NCBI GenBank assembly: GCA_001603955.1
Contig: LVAA01000021.1
Coordinates: forward strand, 62,001 to 126,000
Length of the DNA stretch: 64,000 nt
Source: Syntrophobacterales bacterium Delta_02
GTDB lineage: Bacteria > Desulfobacterota > Syntrophorhabdia > Syntrophorhabdales > Syntrophorhabdaceae
Reading direction: 5' to 3'
The position numbers were made by a program, and so were the translations under genes. The stretch's first letter is position 1, and every line of letters begins with the position of its first letter. Shown here piece by piece: positions 7,460-14,781 of this stretch. The notes beneath the pieces are model-generated. The model was not told where the DNA came from, searched no databases, and saw only the letters and a program-made list of their open reading frames with translations.

Positions 7460-10141
7460 TTGAAATATGCCGATTTTACCCGGAGCGCGGCCGTCTCGAG
7501 CTGGGGACGGGTCTACACACCGGCGGGGAAAGAGATCGATTCATACCTGCAGCTGGAAGGCAAGAATGTCGCGGTGGTGAAGAACGATATCCACTATCTT
7601 GCTATCCAGGATATGCTGCGCGCATTTGGGATCAAACCCGTGTTCAGAGAGGTCGGCGGCCATGAGGACGTTTTCAGACTCATCGATGACGACAAGGTTG
7701 ACGCCGGGGTCGTGAGCCGGTTCTTCGGGCTCTTATACGAGACCAGATACAGCGTTGCCCCGACGAACCTTTTGTTCAACCCCGTAGAGTTGAGGTTTGC
7801 CGCGCCGAAGGGCGCAAGCGGGGAGCTCCTTGCCGCTCTCGACCGCCACATCGAGGCGCTCAAGGCCGATAAGGGTTCGTTCTATTACCGGAGCCTCAAG
7901 AAATGGACGGGGTCCTTGAGACCGAGACTCTTGCCGGCCTGGCTGAAGTGGCTTGCCTTCTCACTGCTCGTCGCCGTCTGTCTCGTCGTGGCCCACAACC
8001 TTGTCCTGCACGTGCGCGTAAAGTCCCGCAGCGCCCGGCTGGAGGAGGAGGCCTGCGAGAGGGTGCGGGCGGACGAGGCCCGGAAGAGCACGGAAACGCT
8101 TGTGGACGAGCAGGACTATCTGACGGAGCACACCAAGCGGCTAATCGCGAAGCTCGAAAAGAAGATGACCCAGCTCGAGGAGAGCAAGCAGGCGCTGGAA
8201 CGGCAGGTGGTCGAGAGGCGGCAGGCCGAGGAACTTGTCAGGGAAAGCGAAGAGCGTTTCAGGACCATTTTCGACACCGTCAGCGACGCCATTTTCCTGC
8301 AGGATATCGATACGGGCCTCATCGTTGACATGAACCGGGTCACCTGCGACATGTTCGGTTATGACCGCGGCGAGCTGCGGAGCCTCAGCCTGGAAAAGCT
8401 TTGCACTGATGGCCTTTTCCCTTACACACCCGGGAACATGAAGGAGTCTACCGCGAAGGTAAGGGCCGGCGAGCCTCAGTTCTTCGAGTGGAAGATACGC
8501 GACAGGGAGGGCAAGACCTTCTGGGTCGAGATACTGATGAAACTGGTCCGCCTCGGAACCGCGGACAGGATGCTCGTCGTGATCCGGGGCATTCAGGCCC
8601 GCAAGACAGCCGAGGAAGCCCTGAACAATGAAAGGCTCAAGCTCAAGACGCTCTCCGACAACGCGCCCTTCGGTATGGTGCTCATAGACAAGGAGGGCCG
8701 CTATACCTACATGAACTCGAAGTTCAGGGATATGTTCGGATACGACCTTAACGATATTCCCGATGGAAAGACGTGGTTCAGGAGAGCCTACCCGGACGAC
8801 AGGTTGAGGCGGGACGCGATAACGGCCTGGAAAGAGGAGATCAGTGGCCTCAGGCAGGGGGAGAAGAAACTCAAGGTCTTCGCCGTCACCTGTGCCGATG
8901 GCTCGCAGAAAGTGGTCAACTTCATTCCCCTGAAACTGGCTTCCGGCGATCAGCTGGTGACGTGCGAGGATATCACGGAGCTCAAGATACTCGAACGACA
9001 GCTGCACCAATCCCAGAAGATGGAGGCCATAGGTAGCCTGGCGGGAGGGATCGCCCATGATTTCAACAATATCCTTACCACGCTGATGGGGTACGCCGGC
9101 CTCCTCCAGATGGAGATGGACAAGCACAGCCCCCTGGGACTCTACGTGGACCAGATCATCTCGGCTTCCCAGAAGGCGGCGAACCTGACCCGCGGTCTCC
9201 TTGCCTTCTCGAGACAGCAGCCCATCGTCCTTGATCCTGTGAGCATCAACGACACGATCAGGTCGACGGAGAAGCTCCTCAAGCGGCTACTGACGGAGGA
9301 TGTAGACTTTCGGGTATCCCTGGAGCCTGAGAGCATGGTCATCATGGCCGATGCCACCCAGATCGACCAGATTCTCTTCAATCTTGTGGCCAATGCCCGT
9401 GACGCCATGCCGAAGGGAGGACGGCTCCTCATCGCCACATCGAAGAGCGACATTGACGAGAGCTTTATCCGCGCGCAAGGTTACGGAAAGCCCGGTGCAT
9501 ACGTGATGGTGATCGTCTCCGACACCGGAGCGGGAATGGATGAGGCGACGAAAGAAAAGATCTTTGACCCCTTCTTCAGCACGAAGGAGGTTGGCAGGGG
9601 CACTGGACTCGGTCTTTCCACCGTCTACGGTATTGTGAAGCAGCACGATGGTTTCATCAATGTCTACAGCGAACCGGGCAAGGGCACTACCTTTCGCATA
9701 TACTTTCCTCTCGTCGCCTCGGAGGTGCCGCGTGAGGAAAGACCCGAGCCCAGGACGCACAGGGGTACGGAGACCATCCTTGTGGCCGAGGACAATACGG
9801 ACCTGAGGCGTCTCGTGACGAAGGTGCTTACCAAGCACGGATACAGGACGATAGAGGCGGTAGACGGCGAGGACGCGATAGATAAGTATGGGACAAACAA
9901 GGGGATAGACCTAATCATCGTCGATTCCGTCATGCCGAGAAAGAACGGGAGAGAGGTCTACGAAGAGGTCAGGAAGGTGGATCCCGGGATTGCATTTCTC
10001 TTCACCAGCGGCCACACAAAGGATACTATTCTGAACCGCGGCATCGCCGACTCCGAATTCGACTTTCTCCCCAAACCCGTAGCCCCCTTCGAACTGCTGC
10101 AGGTGGTGAGGAAGGTATTGGACAGGAAGAAAACCGTTTGA
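7460..10141 (+). CDS. Hybrid sensor histidine kinase, body after in-frame TAG
   Basis: From the first ATG after the TAG this is 893 residues: rest of the periplasmic solute-binding domain (1-150), one membrane segment (about 157-185), a coiled coil (190-255), two PAS domains (about 257-380 and 390-510), HisKA with the phosphoacceptor in GGIAHDFNN (H533), HATPase with DTGAGM and GTGLGLSTV, and a receiver domain with phosphoacceptor D822 (IIVDSVMP). All catalytic motifs are intact. Without the upstream fragment it has no signal peptide and only one membrane segment, so correct topology is doubtful unless the TAG is read through or is a sequencing error. A distal response regulator or phosphotransfer partner is not in the window. 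The stop codon lies at the edge of a CCGCTTGAA repeat. Confidence 0.85.
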   Translation: MKYADFTRSAAVSSWGRVYTPAGKEIDSYLQLEGKNVAVVKNDIHYLAIQDMLRAFGIKPVFREVGGHEDVFRLIDDDKVDAGVVSRFFGLLYETRYSVAPTNLLFNPVELRFAAPKGASGELLAALDRHIEALKADKGSFYYRSLKKWTGSLRPRLLPAWLKWLAFSLLVAVCLVVAHNLVLHVRVKSRSARLEEEACERVRADEARKSTETLVDEQDYLTEHTKRLIAKLEKKMTQLEESKQALERQVVERRQAEELVRESEERFRTIFDTVSDAIFLQDIDTGLIVDMNRVTCDMFGYDRGELRSLSLEKLCTDGLFPYTPGNMKESTAKVRAGEPQFFEWKIRDREGKTFWVEILMKLVRLGTADRMLVVIRGIQARKTAEEALNNERLKLKTLSDNAPFGMVLIDKEGRYTYMNSKFRDMFGYDLNDIPDGKTWFRRAYPDDRLRRDAITAWKEEISGLRQGEKKLKVFAVTCADGSQKVVNFIPLKLASGDQLVTCEDITELKILERQLHQSQKMEAIGSLAGGIAHDFNNILTTLMGYAGLLQMEMDKHSPLGLYVDQIISASQKAANLTRGLLAFSRQQPIVLDPVSINDTIRSTEKLLKRLLTEDVDFRVSLEPESMVIMADATQIDQILFNLVANARDAMPKGGRLLIATSKSDIDESFIRAQGYGKPGAYVMVIVSDTGAGMDEATKEKIFDPFFSTKEVGRGTGLGLSTVYGIVKQHDGFINVYSEPGKGTTFRIYFPLVASEVPREERPEPRTHRGTETILVAEDNTDLRRLVTKVLTKHGYRTIEAVDGEDAIDKYGTNKGIDLIIVDSVMPRKNGREVYEEVRKVDPGIAFLFTSGHTKDTILNRGIADSEFDFLPKPVAPFELLQVVRKVLDRKKTV

Positions 10142-10151
10142 ACCGGAAAGA

Positions 10152-10192
10152 CGGTTGCAGCCGTTTGAGCCGCTTGAACCGCTTGAGCGTGA
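10152..10192 (+). repeat. CCGCTTGAA tandem repeat after the kinase gene
   Basis: Units GCCGTTTGAG, CCGCTTGAAC and CGCTTGAGC follow the kinase stop, itself in a GTTTGAACC context. Orientation relative to the gene is the same as after pilU. Confidence 0.8.
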
Positions 10193-10273
10193 AAGAAGAA
10201 ACAGAAGGTCTTGTCATGCCTCTAATTGGGTCGGTCAAATCCGCAAACCAGACATCCTAAGAATAGGTTTTTC

Positions 10274-10309
10274 CGTTCAAGCGGTTCAAGCGGTTCAAGC
10301 GGTTCAAGC
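10274..10309 (-). repeat. CCGCTTGAA tandem repeat at the class II aldolase 3' end
   Basis: On the plus strand four TTCAAGCGG-type units. On the coding (minus) strand these read CCGCTTGAA, and the aldolase stop codon TGA at 10306-10304 is part of the first unit. Confidence 0.85.
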
Positions 10310-10870
10310 CCGGGTCTTGTCTATGTGCCACAGATAAAATGCGGACGCCTCCAGCGTGCTTGTGAGCATGTAGGCCTCTTCGAGGGTCTGGCCGCGGGCG
10401 AAGCTGCCGTGGGCCCTGACGAGGACGACCCTGTTCGCCTTCATGAGCTCGCTTACCGCATGGGCCGCCTCTTCGGAGGCGGTGGGATTGCGGGGGGTGG
10501 CGACGGGGACGCGCCCCAGGTGATAGCCCCCTTCGACATCGACAGGGACAAGCTCTCCACTCATGGAAAGAAGGGTGGCGTAGGGCGGGTGGGCGTGGAC
10601 AACGGCACCGGCGCCGGTGGTGTGGTATATGGCGCGATGGATGACGTATTCCGATGAGGCCAGCAGGACGGCGGGATCATCGGCGCGCTCCATGTCCACT
10701 TCCACGATGTCGGCGGCTGAGAGACGGCTCGTCATACCCCCCTTTCGCGTGATGTGGACCCGCGAACCTTCCCGGGCGCTGATGTTCCCCGCATGAGAGC
10801 TCACAAGACCCCGTAGGAACATATCGCGCCCGATCTCGATGATCTCCCTGATCTTCGCATTCTCTGCCAT
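10304..10870 (-). CDS. Class II aldolase/adducin family protein (FucA/AraD type)
   Basis: A 188-residue zinc aldolase. The family cleaves or epimerises phosphorylated sugars such as fuculose-1-phosphate or ribulose-5-phosphate. The N-terminal SSHAGNIS segment, catalytic Glu E74 in SSEYVIHRA, zinc ligands H92 and H94 (HAHPPYATL) and H154 (RAHGSFARG) match the FucA layout almost residue for residue. The start at 10870 has a good ribosome site (AAAGGATGG); an open frame extends upstream to 10993 but only through repeat DNA. The substrate is not predictable. It lies divergent from an LsrF-like aldolase and a sugar-type dehydrogenase, which suggests a small carbohydrate salvage locus. Confidence 0.9.
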   Translation of the reverse strand: MAENAKIREIIEIGRDMFLRGLVSSHAGNISAREGSRVHITRKGGMTSRLSAADIVEVDMERADDPAVLLASSEYVIHRAIYHTTGAGAVVHAHPPYATLLSMSGELVPVDVEGGYHLGRVPVATPRNPTASEEAAHAVSELMKANRVVLVRAHGSFARGQTLEEAYMLTSTLEASAFYLWHIDKTRA

Positions 10871-10966
10871 GGCACCATCCTTTCCGTAAATTTCTAACAC
10901 AGATAGGCGGGGACGGGGAAGGCTTATCTTTGGAGCGCTGACTGTGAGGTGGGAGCGGGGGGTGAT

Positions 10967-11117
10967 AGGACCTATAGGACAAGATAGGACCAATAGGACA
11001 TATTGGACCTATAGGACAGCATAGGACCTATAGGACACAAGGAGACAACCTGCCGGACCACAGTGCCATCGATCAGTCCTATAAGTCCTATAGCGTCCTA
11101 TTTGTCCTATCCCTTCA
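10967..11117. repeat. TCCTATAGGA palindromic repeat array
   Basis: A cluster of about eleven degenerate copies of the self-complementary decamer TCCTATAGGA and its half site TAGGAC, in two blocks (10967-11040 and 11077-11117). The second block has the opposite orientation (AGTCCTATAAGTCCTATAG). A short related block is at 43498-43545. The spacer holds no gene. Confidence 0.8.
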
Positions 11118-11195
11118 CCGCCCGCTCCCACCAGGCCTGGATCCGTGACTCTGCCCAGGGCGCGAAGGGGCGGGGCATGTCTTTCCCTTTTCGGC

Positions 11196-11224
11196 TTGAA
11201 CGGTAGCCTGCATTGTTTTATACT
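11196..11224 (+). promoter_or_regulatory. Sigma-70-type promoter of the LsrF-like gene
   Basis: TTGAAC (11196-11201), 17-base spacer, TATACT (11219-11224). It leaves a normal leader of about 50 bases before the ATG at 11285, which has a good Shine-Dalgarno. Confidence 0.7.
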
Positions 11225-11284
11225 CTGCGCAGTAAAGCACTTTTTGGTAATGCCGGATACTTCACGAGAGAAAAGGAGCGAGAA

Positions 11285-12166
11285 ATGCCTGATATCGATG
11301 GGATAAAGGAAGCCAAGAATTTTCATACCGACAGACCGCAGACGTGCGAGGGGTTCTTCCTGAAGGGGTCGAACTCGCTTGATTGGGGTATCAAGAACAG
11401 GCTGGCGCGGATATTCAACCCCGTGTCGGGGCGGACGGTCATGCTCGCCATCGACCACGGGTATTTCCAGGGGCCGACGACGGGCCTTGAAAGGGTGGAC
11501 ATCAATATCCTTCCCCTCGTGCCCTATGCGGATACGTTGATGCTGACGAGGGGGATACTCCGCAGCATCGTTCCGCCATCGACGTCGAAGGCGATCGTCC
11601 TGAGGGTGTCGGGCGGGGCAAGCATACTGAAGGAACTCTCCAACGAGGACATCGCCGTGGACATCGAGGAGTCCATACGGCTCAACGTGTGCGCGATGGC
11701 CGTCCAGGTCTTTATCGGCGGAGAGTACGAGAAGGAGTCCATCATCAACATGACGAGGATGGTCGACATCGGGAACCGTTACGGCATCCCGACGCTTGCC
11801 GTCACCGCGGTGGGCAAGGACATGGCGCGCGATGCCAAGTACTTCCAGCTTGCCTGCCGCATCTGTGCGGAGCTTGGCGCGCATTATATCAAGACATATT
11901 ACGTGGAAAAGGATTTCGACACCGTGACGGCATCCTGCCCGGTGCCCATCGTCATGGCGGGCGGCAAGAAGATACCCGAGCTCGACGCGCTGACCATGGC
12001 CTACAACGCCGTGCAACAGGGAGCGTCCGGTGTGGACATGGGGCGCAATATCTTCCAGTCTGACGCGCCCGTTGCCATGATACAGGCGGTGAACGCCGTT
12101 GTTCACGAGAACATGGCCCCGGCCGATGCCTTCGACCTCTACAAGAGCTTGAAGGAGAAAGGTTGA
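11285..12166 (+). CDS. LsrF/DhnA-family class I aldolase
   Basis: A 293-residue TIM-barrel class I aldolase, closely resembling LsrF of the autoinducer-2 degradation pathway. Shared blocks are [26 protein letters not shown]-type N-terminus (about residues 38-65), [11 protein letters not shown], the [10 protein letters not shown] Schiff-base lysine region, IVMAGGKK and [14 protein letters not shown]. The start at 11285 is set by AAGGAG; an upstream ATG at 11213 lies before the ribosome site. No other lsr genes are present, so a role in AI-2 breakdown is not supported by context; a thiolase/aldolase in sugar or aromatic precursor metabolism is equally possible. The dehydrogenase gene follows 30 bases downstream. 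Confidence 0.88.
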   Translation: MPDIDGIKEAKNFHTDRPQTCEGFFLKGSNSLDWGIKNRLARIFNPVSGRTVMLAIDHGYFQGPTTGLERVDINILPLVPYADTLMLTRGILRSIVPPSTSKAIVLRVSGGASILKELSNEDIAVDIEESIRLNVCAMAVQVFIGGEYEKESIINMTRMVDIGNRYGIPTLAVTAVGKDMARDAKYFQLACRICAELGAHYIKTYYVEKDFDTVTASCPVPIVMAGGKKIPELDALTMAYNAVQQGASGVDMGRNIFQSDAPVAMIQAVNAVVHENMAPADAFDLYKSLKEKG

Positions 12167-12196
12167 GGTCGGGAGTCTTTTTGACGAGGGATAGAT

Positions 12197-13204
12197 ATTA
12201 AGGTCTCCTACTGGTACAACAATCGGGATATACGGATAGAAGAGGTTCCGACACCCGTCCCCGGTCCGCGGGAGATGGTGGTGAAGATCCACGCCTGTGG
12301 CATCTGCGGAAGTGACATCGTGGAATGGTACCGGCTTCCGAGGGCACCCCTGGTGCAGGGCCACGAGATCGGTGCCGAGGTGGCGGCGGTGGGCTCCGCG
12401 GTGGAGAGGTTCAAACCGGGAGACAGGGTCTTCATTCCTCCCAAGATACCCTGCGGATCATGCGTCTACTGCGCGAACGGACACTTTCCTCAGTGCACGG
12501 AGGTCAAGGAGAGACTGCCCGGCGCCTTTGCCGAATACGTCCTCGTGCCGGAGATCTTCGTGGAGAAAGGGACGTATCCCCTTCCGGACGGGATCAGCTA
12601 CGAACAGAGCACCTTTATAGAGCCTCTGGCATGTGCCGTACGGGCCCAGCGGCTTGCGGGTGCGAGGAAGGGGCGCACCGTTCTCGTCATAGGTTGCGGA
12701 ATGTCCGGCCTCCTCCATGTGAAGCTGGCCGCGGCCAAGGGATGCAAGGCCATTGCCGTCGACGTGAACCCGACGAAGCTCGACTTTGCCGCAAAGGCCG
12801 GCGCCGCGATGGTTGTCGACGGTTCGGAGAACGTCGCGGAGAGAGTCATCGCCGGGAACGGAAGGAAGGCGGATATCGTGCTTCTGTGCTCTTCCGCGCT
12901 TCAGGCTGTGGGTGAGGCGTGGAGATGCGTCGATAAGGGCGGCACCGTCGTTCTCTTCGCGGTCCCCGGGCCCGAGGAGCAGGTCGTGGTACCCGTCAAC
13001 GACTTCTGGATGAAGGAGATCACCATCCTCACCTCCTACTACTGCGGCCCACCCGACATCATCGAGGCAATGAACCTCATCGAATCGGGTACGGTGACCG
13101 TGGACGACCTCATAACCCACCGCCTTCCGCTGGACGACATAGTCGAGGGTTTCCGGCTCGTCTCCGACGGCCGCGAATCGATCAAGGTCATAATCAAACC
13201 CTGA
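12197..13204 (+). CDS. Zinc-dependent alcohol/polyol dehydrogenase, apparent ATT start
   Basis: A medium-chain dehydrogenase of about 335 residues that oxidises an alcohol or polyol with NAD(P). Counting from the ATT at 12197, catalytic zinc ligands are C37 (GICGSD) and H56-E57 (GHE), the structural zinc site is C86, C89, C92, C100, and the Rossmann motif is GCGMSGLLH. The first ATG or GTG in frame is at 12275, which would delete the first 26 residues; yet the preceding frame encodes a normal family N-terminus (KVSYWYNNRDIRIEEVP). An in-frame TGA at 12182 limits the extension. A GAGGG ribosome site at 12186-12190 fits an ATT start at 12197. Substrate unknown; sorbitol/threonine dehydrogenase-like. 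Confidence 0.88.
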   Translation: MKVSYWYNNRDIRIEEVPTPVPGPREMVVKIHACGICGSDIVEWYRLPRAPLVQGHEIGAEVAAVGSAVERFKPGDRVFIPPKIPCGSCVYCANGHFPQCTEVKERLPGAFAEYVLVPEIFVEKGTYPLPDGISYEQSTFIEPLACAVRAQRLAGARKGRTVLVIGCGMSGLLHVKLAAAKGCKAIAVDVNPTKLDFAAKAGAAMVVDGSENVAERVIAGNGRKADIVLLCSSALQAVGEAWRCVDKGGTVVLFAVPGPEEQVVVPVNDFWMKEITILTSYYCGPPDIIEAMNLIESGTVTVDDLITHRLPLDDIVEGFRLVSDGRESIKVIIKP

Positions 13205-13224
13205 AACGGTCTTTTCACTCTTCC

Positions 13225-13725
13225 TTAGTAGTTTATCCCCTCGAGCCTGGTCACCTGCTGGTCGGGGGGGATCTCTGCAAGGAAGTTGCTCAAGGGTTTC
13301 TTGAGTGTCGGGTGGATGAGGTCGGGGTCTATCTCTATGCAGGGAACTATGGCGAATCTTCTGCGGTGAAGTTCCCTGTGGGGGACGGTAAGGCGGTCGT
13401 CGTCGATGATGCCGTCGCCGTACATGAGGATGTCGAGGTCAATGATCCGCGGCCCGTTCTTTTCCTCCCGCACGCGGCCCATCGAGGTTTCGATATCGTT
13501 GAGGAACTGGAGCAGGTCTAGCGGTGTGCCCTGCCAGTCGATCTCAACGGCGCAGTTGATGTAATCATCCTGCTTTACGTCCGAGACGGGTGATGTGGAA
13601 TAAAAGGATGATATGGACTTGAGGTCCGCTCTTTTATCGCTGGATATCCGTTCTATCGCTGTCTTGCAGTTTTCGAAGCTCTGGCCGATGTTGGAACCGA
13701 TTCCGATAAAGATCTTCGTGTCCAC
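13225..13725 (-). CDS. folK: Hydroxymethyldihydropterin pyrophosphokinase
   Basis: A 166-residue HPPK, which transfers pyrophosphate from ATP to 6-hydroxymethyl-7,8-dihydropterin in folate synthesis. Family motifs are IGIGSNIG at the N-terminus, SSFYSTSPV, the PRIIDLDILMYGD metal/ATP-binding motif, and VPHRELHRRRFAIVPCIEIDPDLIHP-type C-terminal block. The GTG at 13725 is the start: it is preceded by a perfect GGAGGT, and upstream codons are not HPPK-like. Located directly downstream of tatA on the same strand. Confidence 0.94.
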   Translation of the reverse strand: MDTKIFIGIGSNIGQSFENCKTAIERISSDKRADLKSISSFYSTSPVSDVKQDDYINCAVEIDWQGTPLDLLQFLNDIETSMGRVREEKNGPRIIDLDILMYGDGIIDDDRLTVPHRELHRRRFAIVPCIEIDPDLIHPTLKKPLSNFLAEIPPDQQVTRLEGINY

Positions 13726-13768
13726 GCCGGTACCTCCATGCCCCCATAGTTGATGCCAACGTGTAACC

Positions 13769-13924
13769 TTACTGATCCTTGCTGTCGGTGTCCTTGACCT
13801 CTTTCTTGAAGTCCTTGATGCCCTTGCCGAGAGACGACATGATGGAAGGCAGCTTGCCGGCACCGAATATAAGGATCACGATGACCAGAATTATGATTAT
13901 CTCAGGAACGCCCAGACCAAACAT
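13769..13924 (-). CDS. tatA: TatA-family twin-arginine translocase subunit, very short
   Basis: A 51-residue protein, too small for most gene callers. It has the TatA layout: short N-terminus MFGLGVPE, a single hydrophobic helix (IIIILVIVILIF), the FGAGKLP hinge motif, and an amphipathic helix (SSLGKGIKDFKKEVKD). TatA/E forms the pore of the twin-arginine pathway that exports folded proteins. It is shorter than most TatA (usually 55-90 residues) because the acidic tail is minimal (DTDSKDQ). No tatC is nearby. The promoter lies just before the ATG and no ribosome site is seen. folK follows on the same strand. Confidence 0.92.
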   Translation of the reverse strand: MFGLGVPEIIIILVIVILIFGAGKLPSIMSSLGKGIKDFKKEVKDTDSKDQ

Positions 13925-13929
13925 TACTA

Positions 13930-13959
13930 ATGATATCACTGGAAAAGGAGGCGAGTCAA
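13930..13959 (-). promoter_or_regulatory. Sigma-70-type promoter of tatA, leaderless geometry
   Basis: On the minus strand TTGACT (13959-13954), 18-base spacer, TATCAT (13935-13930), then only five bases to the ATG at 13924. Transcription would begin at the ATG itself. Confidence 0.6.
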
Positions 13960-14030
13960 TGTTTTTTCACAAGGTCGGCGATCTGAAAAAACCTTGATTA
14001 TCCTCACGTCGTAGGTGTAAATAAAAGCGG

Positions 14031-14405
14031 GTGTACGCCATGAATGACAGCGATATCATCAGGGAGTTCAACAGGATGCCCGTGAACGTGAAGGCGCGTG
14101 CGTTTCTCGAGGTCCACGGCCAGGAAGCACGGGAGGAGAGCCTGCACTGCGTGCACGCTGCCCTGCATGCGATCGAGAAGGGCCAGGTTGTCGTTGAGAC
14201 AGACGTGGCGGAGACGGTCAACGCCATGATGACCTGGAGACCGCCGCGGCTCGTCAATTTCCTGATGATCGTGAGCGGTGAGGACTACGACCCGCCCGGC
14301 TGGGAGGCCGCCGCCGACCTGAGGGAATTCGCCGAGGCGATCCTCGACGACATCGAGACCAAAATGGTGACCCACTTCCCCTACTACCGCAGCCCAGAAT
14401 CCTAA
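14031..14405 (+). CDS. Conserved-looking hypothetical protein, 124 aa
   Basis: An acidic, soluble protein of 121-124 residues (GTG at 14031 or ATG at 14040). No signal peptide, membrane segment or motif that I recognise. It contains a helical stretch (VKARAFLEVHGQEAREESLHCVHAALHAIEKGQ) and ends MVTHFPYYRSPES. Codon use matches the neighbours and the frame is closed by a repeat right after the TAA. It stands alone between tatA-folK (other strand) and the beta-CASP gene. Function unknown. Confidence 0.65.
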   Translation: MYAMNDSDIIREFNRMPVNVKARAFLEVHGQEAREESLHCVHAALHAIEKGQVVVETDVAETVNAMMTWRPPRLVNFLMIVSGEDYDPPGWEAAADLREFAEAILDDIETKMVTHFPYYRSPES

Positions 14406-14626
14406 AAGACCGCTTGAACCCCTTGACAGGTTGTTGACAAGCTCCTTTTCTCCGTCATTCCGGCCTTCGCCGGAATGATGAAAGAGCACGAACCGCCTTC
14501 AGAAATCACTTTATCAACAGACTGTTGAACGAAATAACAAGAGACCTGGGGTGGTCGGATTGGTGAAGGTTTTGGGTCCGGCTCCCGCCGGTGGAACGGG
14601 CCGTACGATCACGCAAGGGCCCTGGC

Positions 14627-14682
14627 GTTCAAGCGGTTCAAGCGGCTCAAGCGGTTCAAGCGGCTCAAGCGGTTCAAGCGGT
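14627..14682 (+). repeat. TTCAAGCGG tandem array, six units
   Basis: The longest array of this 9-base family in the window, alternating TTCAAGCGG and CTCAAGCGG. Unlike the copies at gene 3' ends, it lies upstream of a plus-strand gene with the TTCAAGCGG strand as plus. Confidence 0.9.
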
Positions 14683-14694
14683 CTTTTTAATCCC

Positions 14695-14723
14695 TTGAAA
14701 AGACGAGACCCTCTGGGTATAAT
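14695..14723 (+). promoter_or_regulatory. Consensus sigma-70 promoter of the beta-CASP gene
   Basis: TTGAAA (14695-14700), 17-base spacer, TATAAT (14718-14723), immediately after the tandem repeat array. It leaves a leader of about 50 bases to the ATG at 14782. Confidence 0.75.
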
Positions 14724-14781
14724 CAAGTGGTTTCAGGCTTAGATCCGGTTCGGTTCCATATTGATTCCTGCGGGGTGACGA

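Larger units (their letters stand above)
14406..14781. other. Repeat-filled spacer upstream of the beta-CASP gene
   Basis: No gene. It holds a CCGCTTGAA-type unit at 14409-14427 just after the preceding stop, a REP-like palindrome at 14453-14478, an array of six TTCAAGCGG or CTCAAGCGG units at 14627-14682, and the promoter of the next gene. Confidence 0.75.

Noticed and set aside
13959-13997. 12-codon leader peptide with a good ribosome site (MFFHKVGDLKKP)
   Set aside because: No attenuator structure follows and the AAGGAGG also lies on the opposite strand of the tatA promoter; it may be chance.
14627-14682. CRISPR array
   Set aside because: The unit is nine bases with no unique spacers and no cas gene; it is a simple tandem repeat.
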